Assembly (NCBI GenBank): GCA_026002855.1
Contig: BPGD01000001.1
Location: 1,701,972-1,765,971 of the forward strand
Reading direction: 5' to 3'
Source: Bryobacteraceae bacterium
GTDB taxonomy: Bacteria; Acidobacteriota; Terriglobia; Bryobacterales; Bryobacteraceae
Length of the DNA stretch: 64,000 bases
The notes under the pieces were generated by a model. It did not search any database and was not told where the DNA came from. It worked only from the letters and a program-made list of their open reading frames with translations. The first letter of the stretch is position 1, and each line of letters begins with the position of its first letter. Below, piece after piece: positions 1 to 7,857 of this stretch. Position numbers and translations under genes: made by a program.

Positions 1-255
1 GGAGCCGGCAGCGCCATGCTGGAGATGGGATTGCGGCTGGCGCTGCCGGTGGTCGGGCTCCTGCTTCTGACTGATCTGTGTCTGGCCCTGTCTTCGCGCC
101 TGCAGGCCCAGCTTCAGCTTCTATCACTGGCGTTTCCCCTGAAGATGCTGATTGCGCTGGCCGTGCTGGCATCGACCTTGCCTCTGGCGGCCTGGGCCTG
201 GCGGGTTTGCGCCGGACGCTCGCTGGTTCTCCTTCGGGCAATGGGGGTGGCCTAG
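1..255 (+). CDS. fliR: Flagellar biosynthetic protein FliR, C-terminal end (partial)
   Basis: The reading frame is open from the left edge and stops with TAG at 253-255, so only the last 84 residues are seen. They hold two hydrophobic segments around a charged loop followed by GFPLK-like wording (AFPLKMLIALAVLAS), as in the C-terminal membrane part of FliR. FliR is an integral inner-membrane component of the flagellar type III export gate. The stop lies 4 nt before flhB, the usual fliR-flhB order, and this neighbour is the main support. The N-terminus lies outside the window. SctT-type secretion paralogues are similar, but flhB, flhA, flhF and a FliA-type sigma factor follow directly. Confidence 0.85.
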   Translation, partial: GAGSAMLEMGLRLALPVVGLLLLTDLCLALSSRLQAQLQLLSLAFPLKMLIALAVLASTLPLAAWAWRVCAGRSLVLLRAMGVA

Positions 256-259
256 AATC

Positions 260-1330
260 ATGGCCGACAGAGATCAGCGAACGGAAGCCCCCACGCCGCA
301 GCGCATCCGCAAGGCGCGGCAGGAGGGCAGATTCGTTACGAGCCGTGAGATGGTCTTCGCGGCGCTGTTTCTGGGCTGGGTCCTGCTGCTCCATGCCACC
401 GGATTGTGGATGCAGCCGGCCCTGCATGGGTTCGGCCGTCTGTTACGCGCCGCTTTCCAGCCGGACACGGTGATTGAAGCCCTTCGATTCCTGCCCCAGG
501 CCACCGCAGGAGAGGCGGCAATGGTTTTCCTGGTGCCTTCCCTGGGCCTGGCGATGCTGGGTCTGCTCGCTCACCTCGCCATCACCGGATTCGGGTTCGC
601 ACCCTCCAAGGTGACGCCGGACTTCAGCCGCCTGAACCCGGGCAGCCACCTGCGCGACCTGCCGCGGAAGAACATGGATCAACTGGTCGCGGCGGCGCTG
701 ATGCTGCCGCTGGTGGCGGGCGTCGGTTGGCTCGTGGTCCGGAGCCGGTGGGAGGAGTTCCTGCGGCTCCCGCTGCTGTCGCTGGATCGTGGCGCGGCGG
801 TCGTCGCCGGCGCCATCTCGGATCTGCTCTGGAAGGCGGCTGCGCTGTTCCTGGTCTGGGGCGCCTTCGACCTGTTCCGTCAGCGGCGCCGCTACCTGAG
901 GGATCTGCGGATGACGAAGCAGGAGGTGCGCGAGGAGTACCGCCAGAACGAAGGAAGCCCCGAGGTCAAGGCGCGGATCCGGCGTCTGCGCCGCGAGCTA
1001 TTGCGGCGCCGGATGATGTCGGAAATCCCGAAGGCGAGCGTTGTAGTCGTCAACCCCACACATTATGCGGTGGCTCTTCGTTATGACCGTCACTCGATGG
1101 CTGCCCCCCGGGTTGTGGCGAAGGGAAGGAATTACCTGGCTCAGCGGATTCGCCAGAAGGCGATTGAACACCACGTCCCGGTGGTCGAAAATCCGCCACT
1201 GGCCCGTGCGCTGTACCGGCAGGTGGAAGTAGGCCGTGAGATTCCCGTGGAGTTGTACCGGGCGGTCGCGGAGGTGCTGGCTTACGTCTTCCGGCTGATG
1301 CAGTCGAACGGGCCGGGCAACCGCTCCTGA
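260..1330 (+). CDS. flhB: Flagellar export switch protein FlhB
   Basis: 356-residue export-apparatus protein that switches substrate specificity from rod/hook to filament proteins. The start MADRDQRTEAPTPQR matches the family N-terminus (ERTE.PT..R), so the ATG at 260 is preferred over upstream in-frame starts inside fliR. Four hydrophobic segments are followed by a basic cytoplasmic linker (RRYLRDLRMTKQEVREEYRQ). The autocleavage motif NPTH is at residues 265-268, so self-cleavage between Asn and Pro is expected. The length is normal for the family. It lies 4 nt after fliR and about 170 nt before flhA. Confidence 0.95.
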   Translation: MADRDQRTEAPTPQRIRKARQEGRFVTSREMVFAALFLGWVLLLHATGLWMQPALHGFGRLLRAAFQPDTVIEALRFLPQATAGEAAMVFLVPSLGLAMLGLLAHLAITGFGFAPSKVTPDFSRLNPGSHLRDLPRKNMDQLVAAALMLPLVAGVGWLVVRSRWEEFLRLPLLSLDRGAAVVAGAISDLLWKAAALFLVWGAFDLFRQRRRYLRDLRMTKQEVREEYRQNEGSPEVKARIRRLRRELLRRRMMSEIPKASVVVVNPTHYAVALRYDRHSMAAPRVVAKGRNYLAQRIRQKAIEHHVPVVENPPLARALYRQVEVGREIPVELYRAVAEVLAYVFRLMQSNGPGNRS

Positions 1331-1346
1331 GCTGCGGAGGAACAGG

Positions 1347-1505
1347 ATGACCGGCTACAACAGGCCACACGCCCAGCCAGGCAATTCCGGCTGTCCCGTC
1401 CCTGCGCTTTCTCCCAACGCAGGAGAGCGCGGTGGAGAGGACTCTGGAATTCTTTCACGGGCCTCCGGCATCGGCCGGCAGGCGGAGGGAGGTTTTCTTT
1501 CATGA
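1347..1505 (+). CDS. Possible 52-aa mini-ORF between flhB and flhA
   Basis: Unrecognised 52-codon ORF (starts MTGYNRPHAQ, ends GGFLS) that fills the flhB-flhA gap. It has a strong Shine-Dalgarno sequence, GGAGG at 1336-1340, 6 nt before its ATG. Its TGA stop (1503-1505) overlaps the flhA ATG in an ATGA junction. The composition is Gly/Pro/Ser-rich without hydrophobic or helical periodicity, so it may act only as a translated coupling leader for flhA. It could also be chance in a GC-rich, purine-rich spacer. No function is claimed. Confidence 0.3.
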   Translation: MTGYNRPHAQPGNSGCPVPALSPNAGERGGEDSGILSRASGIGRQAEGGFLS

Positions 1506-3661
1506 CTGCTCCAATCGCTTCCACGACTGCGGGAGCGTTGACGACCAACCCTCCGGGCCGCGGCACGGCTGAACGGGATACGGCCCGGCGTCATGCGGGA
1601 TCCGCTTCCGGGAGTTTCTGGGAGGCCGTCGCTTCTCCGGGCGTGGCCGTGCCGGTGGGCGTATTGGGGATTCTGGTCGCGCTCGTGATCCCGCTGCCGC
1701 CTTGGCTGCTGGACATCCTGATCAGCGCCAACATCGCGCTGTCGACCGTGGTCCTCCTGGTTTCGATCTACACACGCCGGCCGGCCGATTTCAGCGTGTT
1801 CCCCACGACGCTGCTGTTGATGACGCTGTTCCGGCTCGCCCTGAATGTCTCCTCGTCGAGGCTGATCCTTCTTGAAGGAAGCCGGGGCACGGCAGCCGCA
1901 GGCGAAGTGATTGAGTCGTTCGGAAAGTTCGTCGTCGGCGGCAATTTTGTCATCGGCGTCGTCGTGTTTCTGGTATTGATTGCCATTCAATACGTGGTCA
2001 TTAACCACGGCGCCGTGCGCATCTCCGAGGTGACGGCACGGTTTACGCTGGACGCGCTGCCCGGCAAGCAGATGTCGATTGACGCCGATCTTAATGCCGG
2101 GCTGATCAATGAAGCCGAGGCCAAGGCGCGGCGCAAGGCGCTGGCGGCGGAGGCGGAATTTTACGGGGCCATGGATGGCGCGACGCGTTTCACCCAGCGG
2201 GACGCGGTGGCGAGCCTGCTGATCACGGCCATCAACATCCTGGCGGGCTTCCTCATCGGGGTGTTGCAACACGGCATGGAGCTCGGCCGCGCGCTGGCCA
2301 CTTACACGGTGCTGACGATCGGCGATGGCCTCGTCACCGTGATCCCGGCGCTGATGATTTCGATCTCGGGCGGGCTGATCGTCACCCGCGCCAGCTCGGA
2401 TCGGGACATGGCGGACGAGTTTCAGCGCCAGGTGTTCGGCGCAGACCAGCCGCTGTTGCTCGCTGCTGGCGCCCTGCTTCTGATGGCCGTTGTTCCGGGA
2501 CTGCCCAAGATTCCCTTCCTGGTCCTGGCGGCCGGGTTGGGCGCCGCCGGCCAGCGGCTGCGCGCGAAGAAAAGAAAGCTGGCCGACGCCGCCCAGCGTT
2601 CGGCGCCAGCAGCAGCGCCCCGGGAGAACCTTGAGACCCTGCTCCGGGTGGAGCCCCTGTCGGTGGAAGTCGGTCTGGGTCTGGTGCGGCTTGTGGAAGG
2701 CGGCGACCATTCACCGCTGTTGCGCCGCATCGGGGGCATTCGCCGTCAACTGGCGGCGGAACTGGGTTTCCTCATGCCGCCGGTGCGCGTGACGGACAAT
2801 CTTTCGCTCAAGCCCCGGGAATACTTGATCCTGCTCAAAGGGGCGGAAATCGGGCGCTTCGAGCTGCCGTCGGGTTGTGAACTGGCCATTCCGCCGGCGG
2901 GGCAATCCTGTCCGGTCGAGGGGGCGCCGACCCGCGAGCCTGCCTTCGGGCTGGAAGCAGTGTGGATCGCCACGGAGCAGGCCGACCGCGCCCGGTCGGC
3001 CGGCTGCACGGTCGTGGACCCGGTGAGCGTTCTGGGCACGCATCTGTCCGAGCTCGTGCGCCGCCATTGCCACGAGATCTTCTCCCGGCAAGACGCAAAG
3101 AAGTTTCTGGACCGCGTGGGCGAGGAACAGCCCAAACTCGTCGAGGATCTGGTGCCGAAGCTGCTGCCGCTGCCGGTGATCCAGAAGGTTCTCCAGCACC
3201 TACTGCGCGAGCGCGTGCCCATCAAGGACGGCGCCAGCATCCTGGAAGCGCTGGGCGAGGCCGCCCTGATCACGCGGAACCCGATCCTTCTCACCGAGTA
3301 TGTCCGGCAGGCGATGAGGCGGACAATCGTCCGGCCGCTGGTGGACCGGGAGGGCAAGTTGCCCGTTTACCTGCTGGATGCAGCGCTTGAACGGGCGATT
3401 GAGGAAGCGATCCAGCACGGGGAGCATTCCTCCAACGTGCACCTGAACCCGCAGAGGGTCTCTGAACTGCTGACGGCGGCCCGGACGGCGGCGGCCCAGA
3501 GTCCCGGAGGCTGGGTGCTGCTGACCTCGAGCGGAGCAAGGTTTTTTGTCCGTCAGATGCTTGAAGCGAATTTCCCACAGGTCACCGTATTGAGCCATGG
3601 CGAGATCCCGCCGGGGCTGCGCGTCGCCTCGCTGGGCGTGTTGCGTGGGGGCGGAGCATGA
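1502..3661 (+). CDS. flhA: Flagellar export gate protein FlhA
   Basis: 719-residue flagellar type III export gate component that forms the nonameric cytoplasmic ring receiving substrate-chaperone complexes. An extra N-terminal stretch of about 40 residues precedes a hydrophobic N-terminal half with about eight membrane segments. The conserved FHIPEP-type region is recognisable (YTRRPADFSVFPTTLLLMTLFRLALNVSS, then GDGLVTVIPALMISISGG). A soluble C-terminal domain follows from about residue 355. The purine-rich GGAGGGAGG lies 9-18 nt before the ATG. The stop overlaps the flhF ATG (ATGA), indicating translational coupling. Length and motifs are normal. Confidence 0.95.
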   Translation: MTAPIASTTAGALTTNPPGRGTAERDTARRHAGSASGSFWEAVASPGVAVPVGVLGILVALVIPLPPWLLDILISANIALSTVVLLVSIYTRRPADFSVFPTTLLLMTLFRLALNVSSSRLILLEGSRGTAAAGEVIESFGKFVVGGNFVIGVVVFLVLIAIQYVVINHGAVRISEVTARFTLDALPGKQMSIDADLNAGLINEAEAKARRKALAAEAEFYGAMDGATRFTQRDAVASLLITAINILAGFLIGVLQHGMELGRALATYTVLTIGDGLVTVIPALMISISGGLIVTRASSDRDMADEFQRQVFGADQPLLLAAGALLLMAVVPGLPKIPFLVLAAGLGAAGQRLRAKKRKLADAAQRSAPAAAPRENLETLLRVEPLSVEVGLGLVRLVEGGDHSPLLRRIGGIRRQLAAELGFLMPPVRVTDNLSLKPREYLILLKGAEIGRFELPSGCELAIPPAGQSCPVEGAPTREPAFGLEAVWIATEQADRARSAGCTVVDPVSVLGTHLSELVRRHCHEIFSRQDAKKFLDRVGEEQPKLVEDLVPKLLPLPVIQKVLQHLLRERVPIKDGASILEALGEAALITRNPILLTEYVRQAMRRTIVRPLVDREGKLPVYLLDAALERAIEEAIQHGEHSSNVHLNPQRVSELLTAARTAAAQSPGGWVLLTSSGARFFVRQMLEANFPQVTVLSHGEIPPGLRVASLGVLRGGGA

Positions 3662-4938
3662 GGCAGGCAAGCAGGCATCACCGTGCGGCCTTCACTGGCG
3701 GCAGGCAGGCGGATCTCCAGCGGGCAAGCCGGGAAGAGACGCGGCCCGGCGGCGACAACCGGGGAGAAAGTAGGCCTGAAGCCGCCACTATATCGATGGA
3801 GGCCGGGGCCGTGAGCCGGCAGCATCGTACATTTTTCGCCGACACGCTGGACGCTGCGCTCGCGAAAGCCCGCCGGGAACTGGGCCCGGAGGCGCTGCTT
3901 CTGGAAGCTGGTCCGGCGGCGCCCGCAGAGAGGCGGCATGGAGCGTTTCGCGTCATCTGTGCTGACGAGGGGACCGCATCGCAGGCCGGCGACAAGGTAA
4001 CTCCGGATCGGCTCTGGAGCGCGGAAGGACGGTCTCTCGGTTCCATCTGTCAGCGCCTCGAGCGCCTCGAACAGACTGTCGCCATGATGGCACGAACCAT
4101 CACTCCGGCCGCCCTGCCCGGGCCCCTGGCGGGGCTCAGCAATCTGCTGGCAGCTCATGACTTTCCAGAGTTTCTTTTGCAGGATCTGCTTGCTGGGGTC
4201 CGGGACCGGCTTGGCGGAGATTCCACCGCAGAGGCCGACGCTGTACGGGCGGCAGCGGCCCAGCAGGTCCTCAGCCGGCTTTCGTTCCGCGCGGATCTGG
4301 CGGGACAGCGCCGACCGGTCGTCATTGTGTTGGCGGGGCCGCCGGGAGCCGGCAAGACTTCAGTTCTGGTCAAGATGGCCATGCGCGAGGCCATCGCGAA
4401 ACGCCGGCCCGCGGCGATCATCAGCACGGACGGGTTCCGGGTGGCCGCCAGCGAACAGCTGCGCACTTACGCCTCCATTCTTGGTCTTCCGTACGCGCTT
4501 GCTGAAACGCCGGCTGCCCTGCGTCAGGCAGCCGCCGAAAATGCCCGTTGCGACCTCATCTTTGTCGATACGCCAGGCTTCAGCCGCAATGAGCAGGACT
4601 GGGCACTGGAATGGGCGCGCATGCTGGACGAGATCCCGGGTCGGGAGACGCTGCTGGTCCTGCCGGCGAGCCTGCGAACGATGGATCTGCTCGACGCGAT
4701 GCGCTGGTGGTCGGTGTTCTCGCCGACAGCTCTCGTTTTTTCGCGAATGGACGAAACGGACCGCATCGGCGGTTGGGTCTCGGCAGCCATGGAATCCGGG
4801 CTTCCGATCAGCTTTTTCGGCACTGGCCAACGGATTCCCGAAGATCTGGAGGCGGCATCCGAGATGCGGATTCTGGAGGTGCTGGGTTGTAGCCGGGCCG
4901 GAGCCTCCGGCGGCCTTGCAGCAGGAGCGGCCCGATGA
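3658..4938 (+). CDS. flhF: SRP-type GTPase FlhF
   Basis: Flagellar placement GTPase, 426 residues from an ATG that overlaps the flhA stop (ATGA). Family similarity begins only near residue 52 (RTFFADTLDAALAKARRELGPEA). The first 46 residues are low-complexity and basic, so in-frame starts at 3796 (ATG) or 3811 (GTG) are real alternatives. The NG domain has the P-loop GPPGAGKT at residues 227-234, a TDGFR-like G2 segment, DTPGF (G3) and SRMDET in place of the usual TKLDE (G4). FlhF fixes flagellar number and position together with FlhG, but no flhG follows here. Next comes a 25-codon mini-ORF and then the sigma factor. Confidence 0.9.
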   Translation: MRQASRHHRAAFTGGRQADLQRASREETRPGGDNRGESRPEAATISMEAGAVSRQHRTFFADTLDAALAKARRELGPEALLLEAGPAAPAERRHGAFRVICADEGTASQAGDKVTPDRLWSAEGRSLGSICQRLERLEQTVAMMARTITPAALPGPLAGLSNLLAAHDFPEFLLQDLLAGVRDRLGGDSTAEADAVRAAAAQQVLSRLSFRADLAGQRRPVVIVLAGPPGAGKTSVLVKMAMREAIAKRRPAAIISTDGFRVAASEQLRTYASILGLPYALAETPAALRQAAAENARCDLIFVDTPGFSRNEQDWALEWARMLDEIPGRETLLVLPASLRTMDLLDAMRWWSVFSPTALVFSRMDETDRIGGWVSAAMESGLPISFFGTGQRIPEDLEAASEMRILEVLGCSRAGASGGLAAGAAR

Positions 4939-5012
4939 AGGGGTGCTTGCAGCGGAAAGCGGGGGAGAACCCGAGGAGCGCCATGGAGACGAGAGGCAGC
5001 CGAATCGCATGA
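4935..5012 (+). CDS. Possible 25-aa mini-ORF bridging flhF and fliA
   Basis: 25 codons (MKGCLQRKAG to GSRIA). Its ATG overlaps the flhF stop and its TGA overlaps the sigma-factor ATG, so both junctions are ATGA. GCAGGAG (4921-4927) sits 7 nt before its start, a better ribosome binding site than the one before the sigma gene. The seen arrangement suggests ribosomes could be handed from flhF to the sigma gene through this ORF. It stands where many bacteria carry flhG but shows no similarity to it. It could be chance. Confidence 0.3.
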   Translation: MKGCLQRKAGENPRSAMETRGSRIA

Positions 5013-5770
5013 ACCCTTACGACAGCGGCACAGCCACCCTCAGCGCGGAGGAGCGCGAAAAGCTGATTCTCGAGCATCTGCCGCAGGTACGGTTGATCGC
5101 CCGGCGAATTCACGAGCGGCTTCCAGGAAGCGTGAATCTCGAGGACCTGATCTCGACGGGAATTCTTGGGCTGATCTCCGCCATCGACCGCTACCGGCCG
5201 GATCAGGGCGTGAAGCTGAAGACCTATGCCGAGTACAAGATCCGCGGGGCGATTCTCGACAGTCTCCGGGGGCTGGACTGGGCCCCAAGGCAGCAGCGCC
5301 GGCGCAGCAAGCAGATCGAGCAGGCGGTCGCCGTGCTCGAACAGCGCCTGAAGCGCGCGCCGACCGAGGAGGAGATCGCCGCCGAACTCGGACTCTCGCT
5401 CGAGGAGTACCAGGAGTGGCTCTCCGACATCCGCGGACTGAATCTCGGAAGCCTGGATGCATCTCCGGGCGAGGAGGGCGGTCGCGACCTGCTCCGGTTC
5501 GTTGCCGGCAGCGAGGAAGACTGGCCGTCGCGCCAGCTTGAGCGGAAGGAACTTCACCGTTTGCTGAAGACGGCCATCTCCCGGATGCCGTACATGGAAA
5601 GAACCGTCCTTGGGCTCTACTATCAGGAGGAGCTGACGTTGCGGGAAATCGCAGAGATCGTCAAGCTGCACGAGTCCCGGGTGTCGCAACTGAAGACTCA
5701 GGCCATCATCCGCCTGCGGGCGTTCCTGCGGAAGCGGTGGCCGTCGGAGCGGGGAGGATCGGCACCATGA
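5009..5770 (+). CDS. fliA: RNA polymerase sigma factor, FliA/WhiG type (sigma-28)
   Basis: 253-residue group 3 sigma factor expected to direct late flagellar gene transcription. Region 2 is clear (LPQVRLIARRIHERLPGSVNLEDLISTGILGLISAIDRY), with the core-binding and -10 recognition segment (YAEYKIRGAILDSLRGLDWAPRQ) typical of FliA. Region 3 follows (APTEEEIAAELGLSLEEYQEWL). Region 4 contains the helix-turn-helix LTLREIAEIVKLHESRVSQLKTQ. The ATG at 5009 fits the family; longer in-frame upstream sequence belongs to another reading of flhF. Its own Shine-Dalgarno is weak, so coupling through the preceding mini-ORF is plausible. No anti-sigma factor FlgM is visible nearby. Confidence 0.93.
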   Translation: MNPYDSGTATLSAEEREKLILEHLPQVRLIARRIHERLPGSVNLEDLISTGILGLISAIDRYRPDQGVKLKTYAEYKIRGAILDSLRGLDWAPRQQRRRSKQIEQAVAVLEQRLKRAPTEEEIAAELGLSLEEYQEWLSDIRGLNLGSLDASPGEEGGRDLLRFVAGSEEDWPSRQLERKELHRLLKTAISRMPYMERTVLGLYYQEELTLREIAEIVKLHESRVSQLKTQAIIRLRAFLRKRWPSERGGSAP

Positions 5771-5859
5771 GAACGGCAGATCATCGCGGCAGGCGGGGGC
5801 ACGGGGGAGCTGGCCCCGTTGCCGGATCGCCGCCTGTTCAGGGAGGGTCCGCCTTTTGA
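5767..5859 (+). CDS. Possible 30-aa mini-ORF after fliA
   Basis: 30 codons starting MRTADHRG. The ATG overlaps the fliA stop (ATGA), with GGGAGG at 5752-5757 nine nt upstream. It is Gly/Arg/Pro-rich and unrecognised. Its TGA overlaps the TTG of another short ORF. The support is positional only, and since the Shine-Dalgarno lies inside fliA coding sequence, chance is likely. Confidence 0.18.
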   Translation: MRTADHRGRRGHGGAGPVAGSPPVQGGSAF

Positions 5860-5957
5860 ACTGGCAGCGCCGACCGCGAAAGGAAGGATTCAAGGAGTGG
5901 TCTGCTGGTGAGAGTGGCCGCAAGGGAATCCGCCTGGAAGGAGGACGACAGAGATGA
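5856..5957 (+). CDS. Possible 33-aa mini-ORF before fliN
   Basis: 33 codons from a TTG at 5856 with GGGAGGG 8 nt upstream. It ends in a TGA that overlaps the fliN ATG (ATGA). The encoded peptide is basic (LNWQRRPRKEGF...) and unrecognised. FliN has its own strong GGAGG (5940-5944), so coupling is not needed here. Listed because it continues the gap-filling pattern of this operon. Confidence 0.15.
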   Translation: MNWQRRPRKEGFKEWSAGESGRKGIRLEGGRQR

Positions 5958-6760
5958 CCATTGCGCAGTGGCTGGCCCAGGAGTGGGCGCGTCAGATCGG
6001 CCCGGCACTCAGCTCCATGGCCGGAGAGGCGTTCCAGGCGGTCGTTCCGCTCGAACAGACCGCCGCCCGAGCGGGCAGCGAAATGGTGCTGGCACGGCGC
6101 CTGCGAGAGATGCCCGAGGCGATCCTCTGGATTGCCCTGAGCGAGGATGCCTGGCGCGGTGCGGGCACGGCCATTCTGCGCTCGGTTGGCGTGGAGGATG
6201 CCTCGGAGGACGAAATCCGCAATGCGTTCCTCGAGGTGGTGGACCAGTCTCTTGGCCAGGTTGCTTCCACACTCGGCGGGAGGCTGGGCCGGGAAGTGAG
6301 CTGGGAAACGACGGAGGAACCCTCTCCCGAGGGGCCTGCCGTGGCCTGGGTGCCGGTGGAACTCGCCGGGCCAGAGGGCGCGGCGGGGATGATGTGGGTG
6401 GCCGCCGGCCCTGGTTTCCGGATTGAGCTGCCCGAGCCGGCGACGCAGTCTGTGGAGGGCAGCGAGGAAAAGGCAGCGGCTCTGCCTTCGGATGGCCGGA
6501 GGCCCATGCTGGAGCTGTTGATGGAGGTGGAGCTCCCCGTCGGCGTCACTTTTGGCCGCACGCAACTCAAACTGAAGGACGCCATCAAGCTCACCAGCGG
6601 GAGCATTGTGGAACTGAACCGCTCCATCATTGAGCCAGTGGAAGTGATCGTCAACAACTGCGTCATCGCGCGCGGCGAAGTGGTCGTGATTGAGGGTAAC
6701 TACGGTGTCCGGATTCAGGAGATCGTCAGCAGGGAAGAGCGGCTGCGGACACTGTTCTAG
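5954..6760 (+). CDS. fliN: Flagellar motor switch protein FliN/FliY-like
   Basis: 268-residue C-ring protein. The C-terminal SpoA/FliN domain (about residues 190-260) is clear: LLMEVELPVGVTFGRTQLKL, then GSIVELNR, EVIVNNCVIARGEVVVIEGNYGVRI. This is the domain that forms the base of the switch complex and binds the export ATPase complex. The first 180 residues form a separate domain, longer than in short FliN proteins, as in FliY/FliM-like versions. No CheC phosphatase motif was recognised there. The start is supported by GGAGG 9 nt upstream. It is the last flagellar gene seen, and a hairpin follows immediately. Confidence 0.88.
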   Translation: MTIAQWLAQEWARQIGPALSSMAGEAFQAVVPLEQTAARAGSEMVLARRLREMPEAILWIALSEDAWRGAGTAILRSVGVEDASEDEIRNAFLEVVDQSLGQVASTLGGRLGREVSWETTEEPSPEGPAVAWVPVELAGPEGAAGMMWVAAGPGFRIELPEPATQSVEGSEEKAAALPSDGRRPMLELLMEVELPVGVTFGRTQLKLKDAIKLTSGSIVELNRSIIEPVEVIVNNCVIARGEVVVIEGNYGVRIQEIVSREERLRTLF

Positions 6761-6783
6761 CCCAGGGGTTCTGACGCCCTGGG
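6761..6783 (+). terminator. Hairpin after fliN, possible operon terminator
   Basis: Perfect 7-bp inverted repeat, CCCAGGG (6761-6767) and CCCTGGG (6777-6783), with a 9-nt loop, starting directly after the fliN stop. No T tract follows, so it is either a weak or factor-assisted terminator or an mRNA-stabilising stem. Confidence 0.45.
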
Positions 6784-7857
6784 TCTCCTGTATGGCCACG
6801 GAGGATGAAAGCCGTGGAGCCGAAGCGGACACGGCCTGCCCGGACCTCGGTTTCTTCCGAAGGACGGCGCGTCAAGGAAGGATCCGGCCGCAGGGCGCTG
6901 CACAGCGGCTTCCGGTCGGCCGAGGGCGGCTCGCCGCCTCGGACGAGGCGGAAATTGAGTGGAAGCTCCGTGTCGAATTGGCTCGACGTACATCATCACA
7001 ATGACCGCTCACCCGCTCCGATCTGGAGCTGATCACCGGGCCTGCTTGCATCGGCCGCCTCCCGCCGCGTGAGACGGCGCCGCCCGCCCCGATTGCCCGG
7101 CTGCCTGAACCAGCCTCACTGGTACGGGGACGAGGAAAAGCCATTGCAACCAGCGCGGAATTTCTTCGCCGCATTCGGGGGCAGCTCCGCCAGCACGAGT
7201 TCCGTGCGCGGCAATGGCGCGTTCGCACGGCGCATGGCGCGCCACGGGTGTCGCACCGCCCCCAAACGAGAAGCCTTTGAGGCCTGATTCCTGCGGCTCA
7301 GATACGTCGTCGCCAGCGGCGCCGCTGATGAGCAGGCTGAAATGGACTTAGGTATCGCAAGACTTGACCAGCCCATGACCCCGCGCGACACCGGCCGGAA
7401 GGAAAACAACGTTGCGCCCGGCGCGAGCTCTCAACCGGTGACGAAGACCTCGGCAGCGCCCGGAGTCAGCGGTGGCCCCATGGACCGGCACGGCCTCGAG
7501 CGCAGCGCGACTTTCACGGGATGCGATTGAGGGCCCGGGCCAATCGAGGCCGTGTTGGCGCTTCCGGCCTCCGAACCGCGAGTGAAGGGGGAGAAGCGGG
7601 GCGAGAACAAGCGGCCAGCGGCGCCGTCGCGGCCCTCCGCCGGGCGGTCATCCGAGCAACCGCTCCCGCCGCTCCCTTTCGGGATCGCTCCGTGGGCGGC
7701 TGTGTATGGCGTGATCTTCAAGAAAGTCGTTCCAGGTTGCTGTCCAGGGCACGGCGGAATTCGCGCCGGGTCAGGCAGTGCCCCTCTCGCTGAGGCGGGC
7801 GCCCCCGGGGGCGCTAGACTGAAGATGCCGCGCCCGCGGCGGAAGGCGTTCGCGAGC
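6784..7857. other. Gene-free stretch of about 1.07 kb
   Basis: Open frames here are short, overlap on both strands and show no recognisable domain, good start site or codon pattern. The longest plausible piece is a + frame around 7069-7530, interrupted by a TGA near 7287, with unremarkable composition. I see no transposase, tRNA or array. The stretch could be a decayed gene between the flagellar operon and the decarboxylase, or a long regulatory region. Confidence 0.6.
7799..7814. repeat. 16-bp perfect G+C palindrome upstream of the decarboxylase
   Basis: GCGCCCCCGGGGGCGC is its own reverse complement, lies 43 nt before the decarboxylase ATG and is followed directly by TAGACT (7815-7820), a possible -10 hexamer. 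It could be an operator or a strong RNA/DNA hairpin. No known regulator site was recognised. Confidence 0.4.

Noticed and set aside
1355-2710. 451-codon open frame on the - strand inside flhA
   Set aside because: Lies fully antisense to flhA; Gln/Arg/His-rich composition typical of reverse frames in GC-rich DNA, with no domain.
4808-6832. 674-codon - strand frame across the fliA and fliN region
   Set aside because: Antisense to recognised flagellar genes, low-complexity, no start signal or family.
7069-7530. Decayed coding frame in the 1.07-kb gap
   Set aside because: Interrupted by TGA near 7287 and matches no family I recognise; too weak to call a pseudogene.
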